DNA of 64,000 nucleotides from Selaginella tamariscina (GCA_003024785.1 PUQB01000247.1:124001-188000); one strand, 5' to 3'. Shown: positions 17,854-34,506, counted from the first letter of the stretch. Notes: generated by a model not told the origin, from the sequence alone. Made by a program: numbers and translations.

Positions 17854-19859
17854 TGTATGTCGACGGGATAGTTCTGGCTATTAACCCACACACTGCCCTC
17901 GCCTGTCTGCTCCTCCTCTGACTTAGGCTTCTGGAAAGGCACCATGATGTGAGCAGGCATTCTCTCTTACGGAGCACTGAGATTATATTACTGCAGTTAA
18001 ATGAAACTGCAGTAAGAGTAGAAAAAACAAGACGAAAAACTCGGGGGGAATGAATTCCTATCAATTCTCAGGTAGTTAAGCTCTCTATTCTATATAGAAC
18101 ATTAGTGTTATTTATTTTTCTTTCTGTATGGCTTTGTTTTATAAGACTGTATCCTACTGACAGTGAACTAACATAAAGTACTGTGGAAACAAAAGGGTGT
18201 AACAGGCCACATCTTAAGTGGCTTCCCCCATTCTCCCTAAACAGACCAGACAAACTGTGCCACTCTCATGCGGTCCTGCATTCCCCTTTTTTTTCTGCAG
18301 TCAGATAGTTGTGTGCGCTCAACACACAGCTCTAATAGAGAGGATGTAGACTGCATGTAATTATATACGTATATATACACACTGGCATGTATACAGGAAT
18401 GTTAACATCGCATTCATGATACGCGTAGAAAATATATTTTTTCCTTTATTTTTTATTTATAATAATAATATTATTATTTATTTGGTGTTATTTTCTTTGG
18501 TGATATCGGGATTGACAGAAGCGCAAGGCACAAGCAAAACTACATACTTGAACCTCAGTATGCAACAGTAAGTGACAGCAGAAAGAAAAGGTGACAGACA
18601 ATATTGCAGATTAATACCTTGCCAGCCACCAAACTACACGCACTTTGTTATGTGATCTCGACCTTTCTATACACACACGCGCGCACGCACACACACTTAC
18701 ACACACACACACACTACATATATGTCACTTGCGTAATCGATGGATTTGCAGCTTTTGATATTCCTTCAGGTGGAAAACACCACGAGGACAAAGTTTTATC
18801 TATTAACTTAAGTTTACTTAATTAATCATAGTATCTATACGTATGTACGTGTATGTATACATATGTCATGTTCCTGAGTTGCCGGCCAGCTATTTGACTA
18901 TTAAGTTAATTAGTCAAACAAGTTTTGTATGTTATGTTGTTTTATCTCTTGAAATCTGTGTTAAATATATATAGGTATATCAGTCCGGCCACCGTCAATA
19001 AAAGACACTTAGAAACGAGTTAGTGATTGGGATTCATATTTATATATGTATACACATATGTACACATACGTATACGACGTACACGTATATATACATATAA
19101 AAACAACCAGATATAGCCAGCCGCTTGGTCCTACGTAGTGTCACGTCCGCATGCAGACGTAAATAGTTTGACAATATATTGAGTAAATTAACTATTTCTC
19201 ATTTAGCTTTGCATTTGGACTACGAATCCAATGTTTTATATTTATATATAGTTATATGTATATGATTGCTTGTTAACATTGTTAATGTTATATAAAGTCG
19301 CTGTCTTTATATGTAAATCTTAGTTTAACTTAATATCACTCATTTATGAGAAATATAATGAAAAAATAAATAAATAAATAGCTGATATTATTTGTACTCT
19401 AATACTGCATAGCTCATTATCAAACTTGTTTGTTTCCAGGAAAACTACAAAATTGACAGCTGAGACTCTTATATTAATTTTAAATTATTTATAAATACAT
19501 TAAATTATTTATTTTAAAAAAATAATTTAACATTAAATTAATACATTATTAATAATAAATACATTAAGTTTTTTAATAGAGAGTTTGGAACATGTGACCT
19601 CAAAGGAGGATGTTGATATATCTGAAAGACTGCAGTAGTTAAAACCAGACAATGCCAACTAGATGTGTGTGAAAAATTGATTGTTGAACAAATATATATA
19701 TATATATATATTATATGCATATATAATATAATTAATGTATTAAAGAGGTTATGTAAAATAGGGTTGACTTGTAACTATCATAACAGTGGGAAATATATTC
19801 TGATTGAAGTTAAATTAAAGTTTAATATTAATAATTAGGCAGAATAAAATTTAGGGTTC
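17854..19859. other. Zinc-finger upstream region and intergenic DNA
   Basis: The first 400 bases upstream of the finger gene are less AT-rich and may contain its leader and promoter. The rest has (CA)n and (TA)n tracts. I see no gene. Confidence 0.5.
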
Positions 19860-20727
19860 TTGGCACTTTCATCTAAGTACGCCGGCGGGCGGCGCGGCGG
19901 CGAACAACAGGTCAGGAATCTGGTACACACACACACGCGCAGGCACGCACGCACACACATATTTGATTTCATGGTTTCTCTTTGGTTTATTGACGTCTGC
20001 GGTTAATAATATAATAAAATCGTAATCATATACATATATGTATATAAATATACATGTTTTTTCATGCTGGCTTGAACTAATGTATATGAACTGTAAAGAA
20101 GACTATCTTTATTGAGTCGTATATATTATGTATATACATATGTATGGGTTTCTAGAGACACATATACATAGTGAGTGTGTGTACTTGTGTGTGTGCTTTC
20201 ATGTTGGCTTTTAATTGAAGTAATTCTTGAAAAGAATGTATATGAACTGTAAAGCTACTCTTTGCCTTACAGATTTAGATATCGAGTTTAAATATCATTT
20301 ATATACTGTATACGTATATATATATTAGTGAATTTATATAGAACTATATGAGAATTATCAGTATGAGAATGAGAATGAACTTTAGTGCCCACCTGTTATT
20401 CTTCGCTTTTTCTCTTCAAGTATATATACAGATATTAGTTATTGTTATTATTTATCTTATAGTGCATTCATTAGTTGATGGTTCATCTCATTTGAAGCAT
20501 TTATTTGGTACAAGCAGCTTTCCAACAGGTTACACATTACATATTTATGTAAGAAGATATGCTACATATATATGTATATATTTTATTTAGATATACACTC
20601 GTATATACGTATGGATATGTGAGTGGTTTTCGCTTTCAGCCAGATGCTTCACATGGTTTTTGGAATAGTCTGGACGATTCTTGACATATCCAGTGTGTAG
20701 AAAAGCCAAGGAATTTATTACACAACG
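19860..20727 (+). other. Candidate noncoding first exons of the 21-kb coiled-coil gene
   Basis: A GC-rich patch (about 19883-19910, CGGCGGGCGGCGCGGCGG) ends at a plausible donor (AACAG|gtcagg). A second exon-like stretch (about 20639-20727) runs from 'gctttcag' to 'acg|gtaagtg' with stops in its frames. Both lie upstream of the ATG at 21004 and could be spliced 5'UTR. Between them, 'aatgtatatgaactgtaaag' occurs twice, about 160 bases apart. Confidence 0.3.
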
Positions 20728-21003
20728 GTAAGTGAGACAAACTCACGCATTATTTTTTATTATTATACGTGTGTTATTGATGTTGTTGTTTCTGTTTCAC
20801 ATGTTACCTCCATTTACTTTTGCACATTTGTTATGTTTGTATAATACAATCGTGCCGTTAATAATGATTCTTCTATTAATAAATCTCTTCTCTCTCTCTC
20901 TCACGCACATGCACACGCATGCCACGCACACACTCTTTTCAATTGGTACTTGTATTGATTTATATTGTAAATCGATTGTTTTCTTCAGCGCATATAATTA
21001 AAC

Positions 21004-21596
21004 ATGGATGGTTTACTAGCCTGGGCAGCAGACGTGGTTGGAGCGAATTCAGATCCGGAATCTCCGGCAGCTATACGTCCCAGTTAAGTCTAAGCTAATT
21101 CAAACTGCACGTGCAAACACACTGCACGCACACGCGCTCATACAGTGAATAGACATATGTGATATGCATACTAAGAGTATCTTATGTGGTTAAATATGTT
21201 ATTGTACATGTTAATACACGTATGGGTCTATATGTGTGTTATTCAAAAGTATATTAAGTTCAAATATAACATAAATTTTGGGTTATTAGCAGGATTTACT
21301 CGGGAACAATTCGAAAAGGTAGAGAAAATAGAGAAAAGAGCTTTGGAACTACAACACAGCATACAGCAGCTAAGACAGCGGTTACCTCCACCAAATATTG
21401 CTCAGCGTTTACCCCATTTACATGCGGAGTCCTTGGCTTCTCAATCTGCACTCGCCCTTGAGCTTCACTCTCATTCTGCTTCACGCATACAGGTATGTGT
21501 GTGTATGTGTGTGTACATAGACATCTACGAGGCCATATGGTACCATGTGCGCATATAAACACATACACCATGCATATAGAACGATATATGCATCAG

Positions 21597-21633
<37 letters not shown>

Positions 21634-22245
21634 GCACACACACACTCGGCTATGTATACATTAGACTGAATATATGAAATACACACGAATGGATACACAG
21701 ATAATAATGACAGTGATTTATCGGTTTAAATTGCGATGTTTCTATGGTTACAGGCACAGATACGAGAGTCATCTTTGAAAGCTGATATCGAAGCTTACAA
21801 GAAAGCTTTAGCAGCCACTGAACAGCAAACTTTGACAGGAATCGTGAAGCACAGGAGCTTCAAAAGTCTCTTCAGGTTTTCTCTCTCACACACACATACA
21901 AAAGAACACGCACACACAACAAGTAGTTATATCATTGCAGGAACTGGATGAACTTGAAAGGAAATCGAAGGAAGAATGCGAGGAACTGGAAAGAAGTTTA
22001 CCAAAACAGGATGATGAAAAGCAGAAGCTTCTGAGAATATTCTGGAGGATATCCCTCTTGAAGAAGAAACCAATGAGCTGCAAACCTTGAAGGCCGAGCT
22101 GGTGTGTGCGTGTGTTTATGATGTATTTCTGTGTATATATATAACTTCATTCCGCAGGCAAAATGGCAAACGAAAGTGGCGAGTCGAGAAAGGAGCTGTC
22201 TATGGCAGAAAGTGAGGCTTTAGCATGGCCTTCATCCGGTACGAC

Positions 22246-22277
<32 letters not shown>

Positions 22278-22501
22278 TTGCAAGTGTAACAGTTTATGTA
22301 CGTGTGGTTTATATATGCCCGTAAACCTTATTGCAGCTCAGAGAGAGAAAGATTTGGAACGACGATTACGTACACTTACTGAACAGCTTGCTGCCAAACA
22401 AGTATGTATCATATACTTTACCATATATTTGTGTGTATTATGTACTATTACATTGTGTTATATTTAGACATCTGTTGTATGCTTTTCCGGATATCCGCAC
22501 T

Positions 22502-22535
<34 letters not shown>

Positions 22536-22780
22536 ATATGCATTTGTATTTGAAATCTACAGTGGAAACTCATACTCTTATACAGGCACAAGCGGAGAAG
22601 CTTATGATCGAACGGGACGATCTGGAGCTACGTGTGGAGCATGCAACGCTGACACGGAGGACTCCAGGTGTCGATCAGGCAGCTAAACGGAACAAAATTG
22701 GTACTAAACAAACAAAAACGAGGCTTAATAGATACATAAACACACAAGCTCCTCGAAAAACTTTGTGTTTAGGAGTTTAA
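21004..22780 (+). CDS. Plant-conserved coiled-coil protein (ELKS/Rab6-interacting/CAST-like in some annotations), frame interrupted
   Basis: The start MDGLLAWAADVVGANSD and the block LRQRLPPPNIAQRLPHLH, then LASQSALALELHSHS, match a plant protein I recall beginning MEGLLAWAADVV. It is predicted to be coiled-coil and sometimes labelled ELKS/RAB6-interacting/CAST-like; its molecular role is not firmly known. Seven coding exons: 21004-21082, 21293-21492, 21754-21875, 21941-22101, 22158-22238, 22337-22401 and 22586-22780. Three exons change frame. One more base in the A run at about 21827, the T run at about 22029 and the A run at about 22189 restores ELDELERKS, LEDIPLEEETNELQTL and SMAESEALAW, with every splice phase correct. 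Intended length is about 300 residues. The membrane-anchor tail I recall in angiosperm homologues is not seen. Confidence 0.75.
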
Positions 22781-23743
22781 TAGTTGTTTATGTTTTCCTA
22801 CTTCATGTTGTGGTGCTTGTTGTTTTATTAAATTCTAATAAATCTCCCAAATTGTAAACTTGTATAACGTATGTGTGCATACACGTGTGCATGTGTGTAT
22901 CTGGTGTGTAAACTTATATGTGTGTATTGGGAATAAATACTTTAAGTTAAACTCTTATACTTTTATATTCATAACATTTTAAGTGTTTATAAATTTTAAT
23001 TAAAAATTCTCGGACTTCTACATTTCTTACCCGGAGTAGTTTATAATTTTGTACTTTCATATTTATGTACTGTATAAGATATATATACACAATTATAATT
23101 AATTTTAATTTTAATTAAACCAAAGAATACAATTTATATGAATGCTATTGATTAATACACAAAACAGTCTGTTTATATATATGTATGTATACACATACAC
23201 ATACATACATACAATCTAAGTAATGCATGTGGGGTGTGTTTGTACACTTTACATTCACGTTATGTACAGGCAATAGATGTTTCACTATATTGTTGTAATT
23301 TCATATAAATTCATTAAATTTAAAATGGATAATACATTATAAACAAGTAATTAAATCCAAGATAATTTGATATTAAAATTTCAAATCTTTATAATTAAAT
23401 GAAATCTTTATGGAATGGGCTTTTAAAGTATTGAAATTTATCCTTTAAAAGAATATAAGGAAATATAAATACTTTACTTTATTTTGACCTTAAATGTTAT
23501 TTAAATTAAATTAAATTAAACCTTTAAGTAAACTAAAATAAAATATATTTAACTAACTAACTAGAAAAATTTAATCAAGTAACCACTAATCAGTATATTT
23601 TTATAATAATAACAATATACAGCATGAATTTATATATATAGATATTATTTTAAATTTATTTTTTTCATAATATATTTACTATACTAGTTAATATATAATA
23701 CATATAATATAATAGTTTATTAAATATATATTAATACATAATA
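22781..23743. other. AT-rich intergenic DNA
   Basis: Downstream region of the coiled-coil gene. No coding potential, only AT-rich sequence and short CA tracts. Confidence 0.6.
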
Positions 23744-24125
23744 TAAGGTAACCAGGTTACCTTAGTAAGTATATATAATTAAAGGTATATATGAAATGAA
23801 AGTTAATTTTATAATTAAAATAATTTATTATTGATTTATAAGATAGTCCAAATATGATTATGACTATATCTTTATATATAAACCTTAACATGAATATAAA
23901 AGTTATCTGGAATTTCCTTTTATGTTATCTGGAATTTCCTTTTATGTTATCTGGAATTTCCTTTATTTTTCATTTTTATTAAATGAAAAGAAGGAAATTC
24001 CGAATAAGGTATAGTCTTAATCATATTTAAATTATTTTATAAATCAATAATAAATTATCTTAATTATAAAATTAACTTTCATATATATTTAATTACATAC
24101 ACTTTAAGGTAACCTAGTTACCTTA
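23744..24125. mobile_element. MITE with long terminal inverted repeats
   Basis: Bases 23744-23880 and 24003-24125 are near-perfect inverted copies, so the 382-bp element folds into one hairpin. Each end carries a palindromic motif, AAGGTAACC then GGTTACCTT on the left and the same with one change on the right. The ends can be read as AGGTAACC...GGTTACCT flanked by TA, which would fit a Tc1/mariner-type (TA target) element. The loop holds a 20-bp unit, with core TCTGGAATTTCC, three times in tandem. It has no coding capacity. The arms are so alike that insertion looks recent. Confidence 0.8.
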
Positions 24126-24186
24126 CAATAAACATAACAAGATTACACATTTTAAAGAGATAGATAATAATGATAACAAATTATAA

Positions 24187-26659
<2,473 letters not shown>

Positions 26660-27080
26660 AAACGATAACCTAAACCCAAAAGCTCGATTTATATTCTCAA
26701 TAAGATAAGATCCAATGGAATGTTTATCCTTAAAGACGGCAATAATGGAAGAATATCTAAATTAGAAGTCTACGGTGGTATAATCTTACTTTAAAGTAAC
26801 AATTAAATAAATAAATTAAACTTGTTCAAAGCGTGAATAATTAATATAAGTTATCCTTGGTTTTTAAATATTAAAATATATATATAATTAATATATTTCG
26901 ATTGCTTTTAATATTTATGTTTTATGTACGAATATATTGAATTTTGTTGATTTCTATATATTTATTAATAAGTTAAAGATAAATATACATATACATACAT
27001 ACACAGACATAGACACACACACACATACGATAATAACAAGTAGGAAATATTCTTATTGATATGGAGAAACAAAATTTATT
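26660..27080. other. Hexokinase upstream region
   Basis: AT-rich DNA between the hexokinase start and the 3' end of the carrier gene. No gene seen. Confidence 0.5.
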
Positions 27081-28688
27081 TTACAAGTTGGATATCTCGG
27101 TATTATCCTCAGCCAGGATCTGCTTGCAAGCCTCATAACACATGAAGGATATTCCTGCAGCAGGAACAAGCTTGACAACAACTAGCCCCTAAACCTCTGT
27201 ATAATCCCATAAACCCACGCTTCTCCACAATCCCACGAAGTGCATCGAATACGTGTGCGTACACCTGCCTCCCGTTTAATGCCCCCATTTGCATTTGCTT
27301 CCTTGCCACTTCTAATGGATATGTCGCACTGCTTGATATCACTCCCGCCGTAGAACCTGTATGCATATATGTCACTCTCTCTCTCTCACACACACACACA
27401 CGCACAAGAGATGTATGTGTATGTGACTCTGTAAGAAGACACTACATGAATGAACATGGACGTATGCGTGTTCTCTCTCTCTCTCTCTCTCTCCGTACGA
27501 GATGTATGTGTATGTGACTCTGTAAGAAGACACTACATGAATGTACATGGACGTGTGTGTGTGTGCATAGAGACAATGCAATAGATATGAAGGTATATAT
27601 ACACATTCTATAGAACCTGTATGCATATATATCAGTCTCTCTCTTACAAGATGTATGTGTATGTGACTCTGTAATAAGACACTACGTGAATGTACATGGA
27701 CGTGTGTGTGTGTTCTTAGAGACAATGCAATAGACATGAAGGTATATATACACATTCTATAGAACCTGTATGCATATATGTCAGTCTCTCTCTCATATAC
27801 GAGATGTGTGTATGTGACTCTGTAAGAAGAAACTACATGTATGTACATGGTCGTGTGTGTGTGTGTGCGTATAGAGACAATGCAAAAGTATATATACACA
27901 TTCTATAGAACCTGTATGCATATATATCAGTCTCTCTCTCTCATACGAGATGTGTGTATGTGACTCTGTAAGACGACACTACATGAATGTACATGGACGT
28001 GTGTGTGTGTGTGCGTATAGAGACAATGCAATAGACATGAAGGTATACAGTAGTGTGTCAACATGTCACATACACACACACACACACACACTAACACGCA
28101 CATACACACACGGCATACCGATCAAGAGAGTAGCCAGATGACCAACTTTGTCCTTCTTAGCCAGCTTCTTATATCCCTTCTTCAAGGATTCGTAGGCCAT
28201 ATAGTTGATTCCACAGTAGGGAATGATCCCAATAATACTGGGCACTAAACCTCTGTACAGCTCCAATGGACCTTCCTCCCGTACAATCTTCACAAATGCA
28301 TCCATAAGGTTGTCGTACACTCCCCTCTGTTGTAAACACATCGGTTACGTGTATATTATACATACATACATGTTTGTATAATGCATACATTTCAAGCATG
28401 TATTCCAATACACATCCCTTAAGAAGAACTATATCAGTGTGTGTGTACATTTCAACGCACATAGCATGCATACTCTATGTATGTGTGTGTGTGTTAACCT
28501 GAACAGTAAGGCGTGTCTTAAGAAGTTCAAGGGGTATGTTGCTAATGTTGAACACACACCAGCAACAGCCCCGGCAATCGTAGGTACCGGCAAAGGGAAC
28601 TGTATTCTTGGTGGCACTCCATCCTTTGGCTCCAATGCCTTCTTCACTGTATCATATGCAAATAGCTGCACACAACGTAACATCAGGC

Positions 28689-28722
<34 letters not shown>

Positions 28723-30126
28723 AGAGAGAGAGAGAGAGAGACAGAGTACCTCAATGGCCTTGCTGGGTGTCACTCTGATAACATTAATACCATTACCACG
28801 GAACAAGCCTTGCCATCCCTCATTTTGCGTAATGTGAAAGAACACGGAGGTCACAGAATTGCCTACAATATACACATTAGTTATACGTATACACACACAT
28901 ATATACGTATATGTACACACAAAAATACAAACATATATGTATATGTTTACATCCATAGGTATATGTATACATACATACCTGCGTCACCAACCATGAGGTG
29001 TGTCCGGATGGTCTCAAGGGGAGCAACAGCAGTACGGGAGACTGCCCCTGCAATTGCACCGCTAATCAACCTTCTAAATGATGCATTCTTAACCTTAATC
29101 TTAAACGTGGTAAACCTTGATAAAAACGAGTTAAACTCCTCCATGTTGATGAAGAACTCATTATTCTTCTCTGCTTGTTTTGATGATTCCAATTCCTGCT
29201 TTAAATCCTCGACCTATACACATGTGTGTTATATGCTATAAAGATCCCAATAACATTGTGTAGATATATAAATGATTGTATAGTGTGACCAGTGATATAT
29301 ATATATGTGTGAGTCTCTCTCCCTCTCTCTCTCTATACATACACACACACACACAGATATACACACAACACAATGTATGTGTGTATATATTGTTTATAGA
29401 AACATATACGAAACATATATATGGGTTTATTATTGTATCTTATAGAAACTAGTGTATATATGATATGAATTATCGATTCTAATGGCATATACACACAACA
29501 CACGTAGATAATAATATATGATCTACACACGTGTGTGTTATATGCTACAACATAACTAATTAAGTTATATACTGATATTCATGTTTGAACATTTTAAAAA
29601 AATCCACCATAAACCCATAAATTAAATAAATTATTAAGATCCCAATAGATATTAATGTGTGTGTGTAAATGATTGTATCTAAATGTCTGTATAGTGTGTT
29701 GCGTGTGCTACATAATAACAGTTGTTATACGACCAGTGATACACACACGCACACACATACATACATGCACATCCACACACATACAATGTATATGTGTATA
29801 TGTCTAGAGTGTATATATATGTCTATATATTGTTTGTTTCCTTTATAGAAACTAGTATATATAAATGATTAGAATAATATACACATATGTGTGTATATTA
29901 ATATGTATGTATGTGTGTATATCATATGTGTATACAAACACATATGGGTGTATGTAAATACCTGGGGTATCAAGGATTGATACCAGAATCTGGCCCCGGA
30001 ATCTTCCAGAATCTTGTGCTTTTCCGAAGTAGTACAGACTAAAGCAGGCAAAGCGGCTATGGAAGATCGATCTGCTACACTTTGCATGCCGGATTGCGTC
30101 TTAATACTAGATAATCCACTAGACAT
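27081..30126 (-). CDS. Brittle-1-like plastid nucleotide / ADP-glucose carrier, frame interrupted twice
   Basis: A mitochondrial-carrier-family protein of the Brittle-1 type. Known members sit in the plastid envelope and move adenine nucleotides or ADP-glucose. Six exons: 29962-30126, 28979-29213, 28750-28862, 28499-28665, 28119-28326 and 27081-27356. Repeat 1 has [20 protein letters not shown] with PLETIR, repeat 2 [17 protein letters not shown], and repeat 3 [38 protein letters not shown] is strongly conserved. Intended length is about 387 residues, with an N-terminal extension that may hold a transit peptide. Exon 4 shifts frame at about 28531, where one more C in the run CCCC (coding strand) gives [11 protein letters not shown]. 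Exon 6 has one base too many around 27178, before [20 protein letters not shown]. The other exons are clean. Confidence 0.88.
27360..28060. repeat. Minisatellite of about 150-bp units in carrier intron 5
   Basis: About four to five tandem units, each with 'gatgtgtgtatgtgactctg', 'acactacatgaatgtacatg', 'gagacaatgcaa' and 'tagaacctgtatgcatatat'. The last motif also forms the true 3' splice site of exon 6 (27356), so each unit copies a splice acceptor. Two units differ by small indels and lengths of TG and CT tracts. Confidence 0.85.
29216..29960. repeat. Partly duplicated microsatellite-rich intron 1 of the carrier
   Basis: Motifs 'gatcccaata', 'aaatgattgtat' and 'gaccagtgatata' recur at about 29240-29310 and about 29638-29740, separated by CA, TG and TA tracts. 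This points to a roughly 400-bp internal duplication. Confidence 0.65.
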
Positions 30127-30945
30127 CTTATATAATATATATATGTATATGTATATCGCAAAAATGAGTCAAACCCAATGGTTCTTCATGCCGCTCTGCC
30201 CTTAATTGCCCCTTTTGCCCTTTCCCTGGCCCTTAATTTGAAGATTTCATGCGCATGAGCGTCGTGGAGAAGAAAGAAGAGAGTTTAATTTAACCTAAAC
30301 AGAGTTTAATTAAAAGTTTAAGGATTCAAAGTTTGTGTGCCAAATGTAACTACCTGTCAACGTTATACACTTTTCTCTATTTGTTATGTATATACATGCA
30401 TGATTATGTATATATATATACGTAACCCGTATTGCATATGTATGCACACGTGTCATATATCTGTCAAATATATATCACACATGTTGTGATCCTGACGATA
30501 TATATATATATATATATATAATCAATCCTATATTTGTTTATAATTAAAACTGAATATAAATTAAACGACACGTGGTGCGATATGACTTATATCAATTATA
30601 TTATATTATTATAAAATTTAAAATAAATATAATATTTAACTATATTTAAAATGAGAAAATAAAAAATGGATAAATTACATAAACAAATTTGTATACACTG
30701 ACAAAATATATATCTATATCTGCAGTTGTTATTAGTAATACTAATTAATCAATCGTATTTGTGTTTAGAGTTTAAATGTATTTAATTTTATTAATCAATA
30801 GTATACATTTCAAGTTTTATTTAAACACGGTGTTCAACCTCAACATACTAAATAAGCTCATTAATTTAAAAAAAAGTTAATAAATCAATTCAATATACAT
30901 GGTTTTACCTTAATGAATTACAATTTAACTGAATATATATATATA

Positions 30946-30990
<45 letters not shown>

Positions 30991-31251
30991 AAAAATGAAG
31001 GTCCTTTTAAAAGTTACAAAAATGTGAATAAGCTCTCTTCAGCAAATAAATAACATACCAGTTTAAGCAATGGCATACATCGCTCGAGCTTCTGAACAAA
31101 CACAGCAGCAATATAACTATAATCATAGACATACAGACTTATTAATATATTACGAAGCTAATGAAGTATATATGTAAACAATAACTTAGTTTAGGCTGTA
31201 AACATATACGTGTGTATATGTACGTGTGTGTGTGTGTTTGAATGGCATACC
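30127..31251. other. Carrier upstream region and intergenic DNA
   Basis: About 1.1 kb with a (TA)n tract at about 30500 and a (GA)n tract at about 30950. The first 200 bases are the carrier's likely promoter and leader. No gene is seen. Confidence 0.6.
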
Positions 31252-34200
31252 TCAAATAGACATTCCCGAAGGAGGGGCAGCAACGGCCTTCTTAGGCTTG
31301 GGCTTCTCAACAACAACAGCCTGAGTAGTGAGAACCATGCCAGCAACTGAGGCTGCATTCTGGAGAGCACATCGGGTAACCTTTGCTGGGTCAATCACGC
31401 CTGACTCCAACAGGTTCTCATATTTGTCCGTCATTGCGTTGTATCCAATCTCCCACTCGCTCTCAAGGATCTTCTCCACTACCACTGCTCCCTCCACTCC
31501 TGCGTTGCTTGCTATCAACGCCGCTGGTGCAACCAGTGCCTATACGGACACACACATAAGATCACAACACACACACACACACACACAACAATCGAAACAC
31601 TCACACAAAGAGATATGTTACATTACGAATATATATTAAGAACAATGTCATAAAATGATATCGAGAGGCAAATGTGTCTCTTTGAATATGTACAAGTGAA
31701 CAAGTGCGCTCTCTTATAGAGAGAGGAACAGAGAATTACAAGCTTATACGTGCTATATATTATACCGATAGATGCGTCTCAATATGAGTATACAAACACG
31801 CTACTGAAAACAATAATAATTAGGGTACATGAGAATAGAGAAAATGCATACAGTTTATATATATGTACATGTCTGATCCATATACATACATAGAGAGAGG
31901 AGAGGGGTAGATCAGTAAATATATATATATAATAAGTCTGTATATTTATGATTATAGTTATATACCTTTTCAACGATATCAGCTCCAATCTTTTCCTCAG
32001 GGTCCTGCAATCTGTCCTTAATCTTCTTTACTGTGGCAGATAGATGGACCATGGCTGCACCACCTCCCGGGACAATACCCTCCTCTATCGCAGCAAATGT
32101 TGCATTCTTGGCATCCTCAATCCTCAGTTTTCTGTCCTCAAGCTCTACTTCAGTCGCAGCACCAACCTGTAATATCCATAAGCGTACATATAAGAAACAT
32201 ACCACGCAAGTATATAAAGACAGTTGAATGTGTAAGTGTCTATATTTTGAAGGGAATAATATGTGCAAGAATAACATGCATACAGGTGCCGTTCTTCAGA
32301 GTTAAGCTATATAATTCTTGCTATAAGAATATTAAATTATGTAGAACTTTGAAGACAGTAGATTTTAGTTACATAGACATATCCAACCGTGTATATATAC
32401 ATAATGTATATGTTTTTGTCTAAAGAGAGATGGCATGACATACCTTGATAACAGCAACACCACCGGAGAGTTTAGCAATACGTTCAGATAACTTCTCCGT
32501 GTCGTAAACAGAATCCGTCTCTGAAAGCTCTTTCTTCAGCTGTGCAATACGTGCCTGAATATCGTCCTTGCTTGCAGCATCTGAGATGATCGTAGTTGAG
32601 TTGTTTGTTATCTTCACTTTTCGTGCTGTTCCCAGTTGCTCGAATGTGGCTGTTTCCGGCTTCAATCCCAGGTCCGAAGCAATATATTCCGCACCTGAAA
32701 GCAAAAGATTTACCAATATAGAAGATATATATGCATCCGTATATACATGTACGCGTTGTATGTGTACATATATCCTCGTGTACGTGTCGGTGAAATAAAC
32801 GTACATGAATACATATCACATTCATATACACACGCACAGATACCATATATGCATACGTTCAATAAGCATCAGTTGATAACATTTAAACAGGGAAAGTATA
32901 TCAGGATATAACAAACACCTGGAATATATGACCATTATATTACTTTGCCACATATATCAGTCAGAAGTATTGTAAAAAGAGAATCTATTATACACTTATT
33001 CTCTTCGCATTTTCTATCGCTAATATCAACAACCCAAGAATACATGCACACGCATCCCAAATATATGCATATGTATACATACACACAGTACCTGTAATAA
33101 TTGCAATGTCCTGAAGGATTGCCTTTCGCCTTTCACCAAAGCTAGGTGCCTTGGTAGCAGCTACATTAAGAACTCCACGTAGTTTGTTTACAACCAACGT
33201 GGCTAATGCTTCTCCTGACACGTCCTCGGCAATAAGCAGCAGCGGGACGGACTTTTGTGACGTCTTCTCCAGTACGGACAGAATATCCTTGATCGTGGTC
33301 AATTTCTGGTCAGTCACCAAGACCTTTGCGTTGTCAAATTCCACAGTTGACTTCTCTGGATTTGTCACAAACTGTGGTGAAATGTATCCCCTATCGTACT
33401 GTGTATAATAAAATTTTAATTAGTATTATATATGAATATATTATGCAGTGATATGCTTCGTAAATTTAAATATATGTATCAGAGACTAGTAACTCCTTCC
33501 CTCCCTTCCCCCTTCTCTCTATATATACACACACGTCTACGTGTGAATACGAGTCTTAATATACAGTATATCTGTGTGTGCATATTTATATACACAAAAT
33601 ACCTCCATTCCTTCTTCAACGTCAACTGAAGTCTCGAATGAGGAAGAAGACTCGATAGAAAGCACTCCATCAGGGCCAACCTTGTCAATTGCATCGGCAA
33701 TCATGTCTCCAACAACGTCATCATTTCCCGCAGATATAGTAGCAACGGCTGCAATTCAAACAGTCATATATCCATATACATAAACCATGTTATTAATAGT
33801 AGCTACAGTAACGCACTCTGAGAGAGAGATGTATGATGGTAAAATTAACTATATACCTTTAATGTCTTCACGGCCTTTGACAGGCCTAGACCTGTTCTGA
33901 AGTTCCTCAATGAGAGCAGCAACTGTTTTGTCAATGCCCTTCTTGATTGCGACTGGATTAGCTCCAGAGGTTACTGCTAACAATCCCATCTTAATCAACT
34001 CCCTTGCCAACACACACGCTGTTGTTGTTCCATCACCAGCTGAATCATTTGTCTTGCTTGCTACCTGAATAAAACCACACATGACAAACTCACATAATTT
34101 CTCTCAACACACCGAGACAGCGTGATGCGTAAGTATAGTCTGTTCATATGTTCAAAAAATATGAAGTTCAGAGACTTTTGTTATGACGATCATATTATAT

Positions 34201-34418
34201 GAACATCTCAAAGCAGCATTTAACAGTATCTCATATATCAGAACGTACCTCCCTGATAAGAGCAGCACCCGCGTTCTCCATGGGGTCTGGCAGGTCAATT
34301 GCTCGAGCAATTGTGACACCGTCATTCACGACCTTTGCATTGCCATACTCATCAAGTACCACATTTCGTCCTACAAAGGTAAAGAATTAAATCATATGTT
34401 TATATCCAGTTACATAGT

Positions 34419-34506
<88 letters not shown>

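Noticed and set aside
17697-17960. An upstream start (MPAHIMVPFQKPKSEEEQ) for the zinc-finger protein
   Set aside because: It is in another frame from the finger, and an in-frame stop precedes the ATG at 17853. A missing base cannot be fully excluded, but nothing requires it.
27375-28060. Regularly spaced repeats resembling a CRISPR array
   Set aside because: Units of about 150 bp with microsatellite content inside an intron of a plant nuclear gene; no spacers and no cas genes.
28429-28956. A long continuous minus-strand frame of 175 codons joining two carrier exons
   Set aside because: The middle part is intronic CA/CT repeat; splice sites and family alignment show two exons (28499-28665 and 28750-28862).
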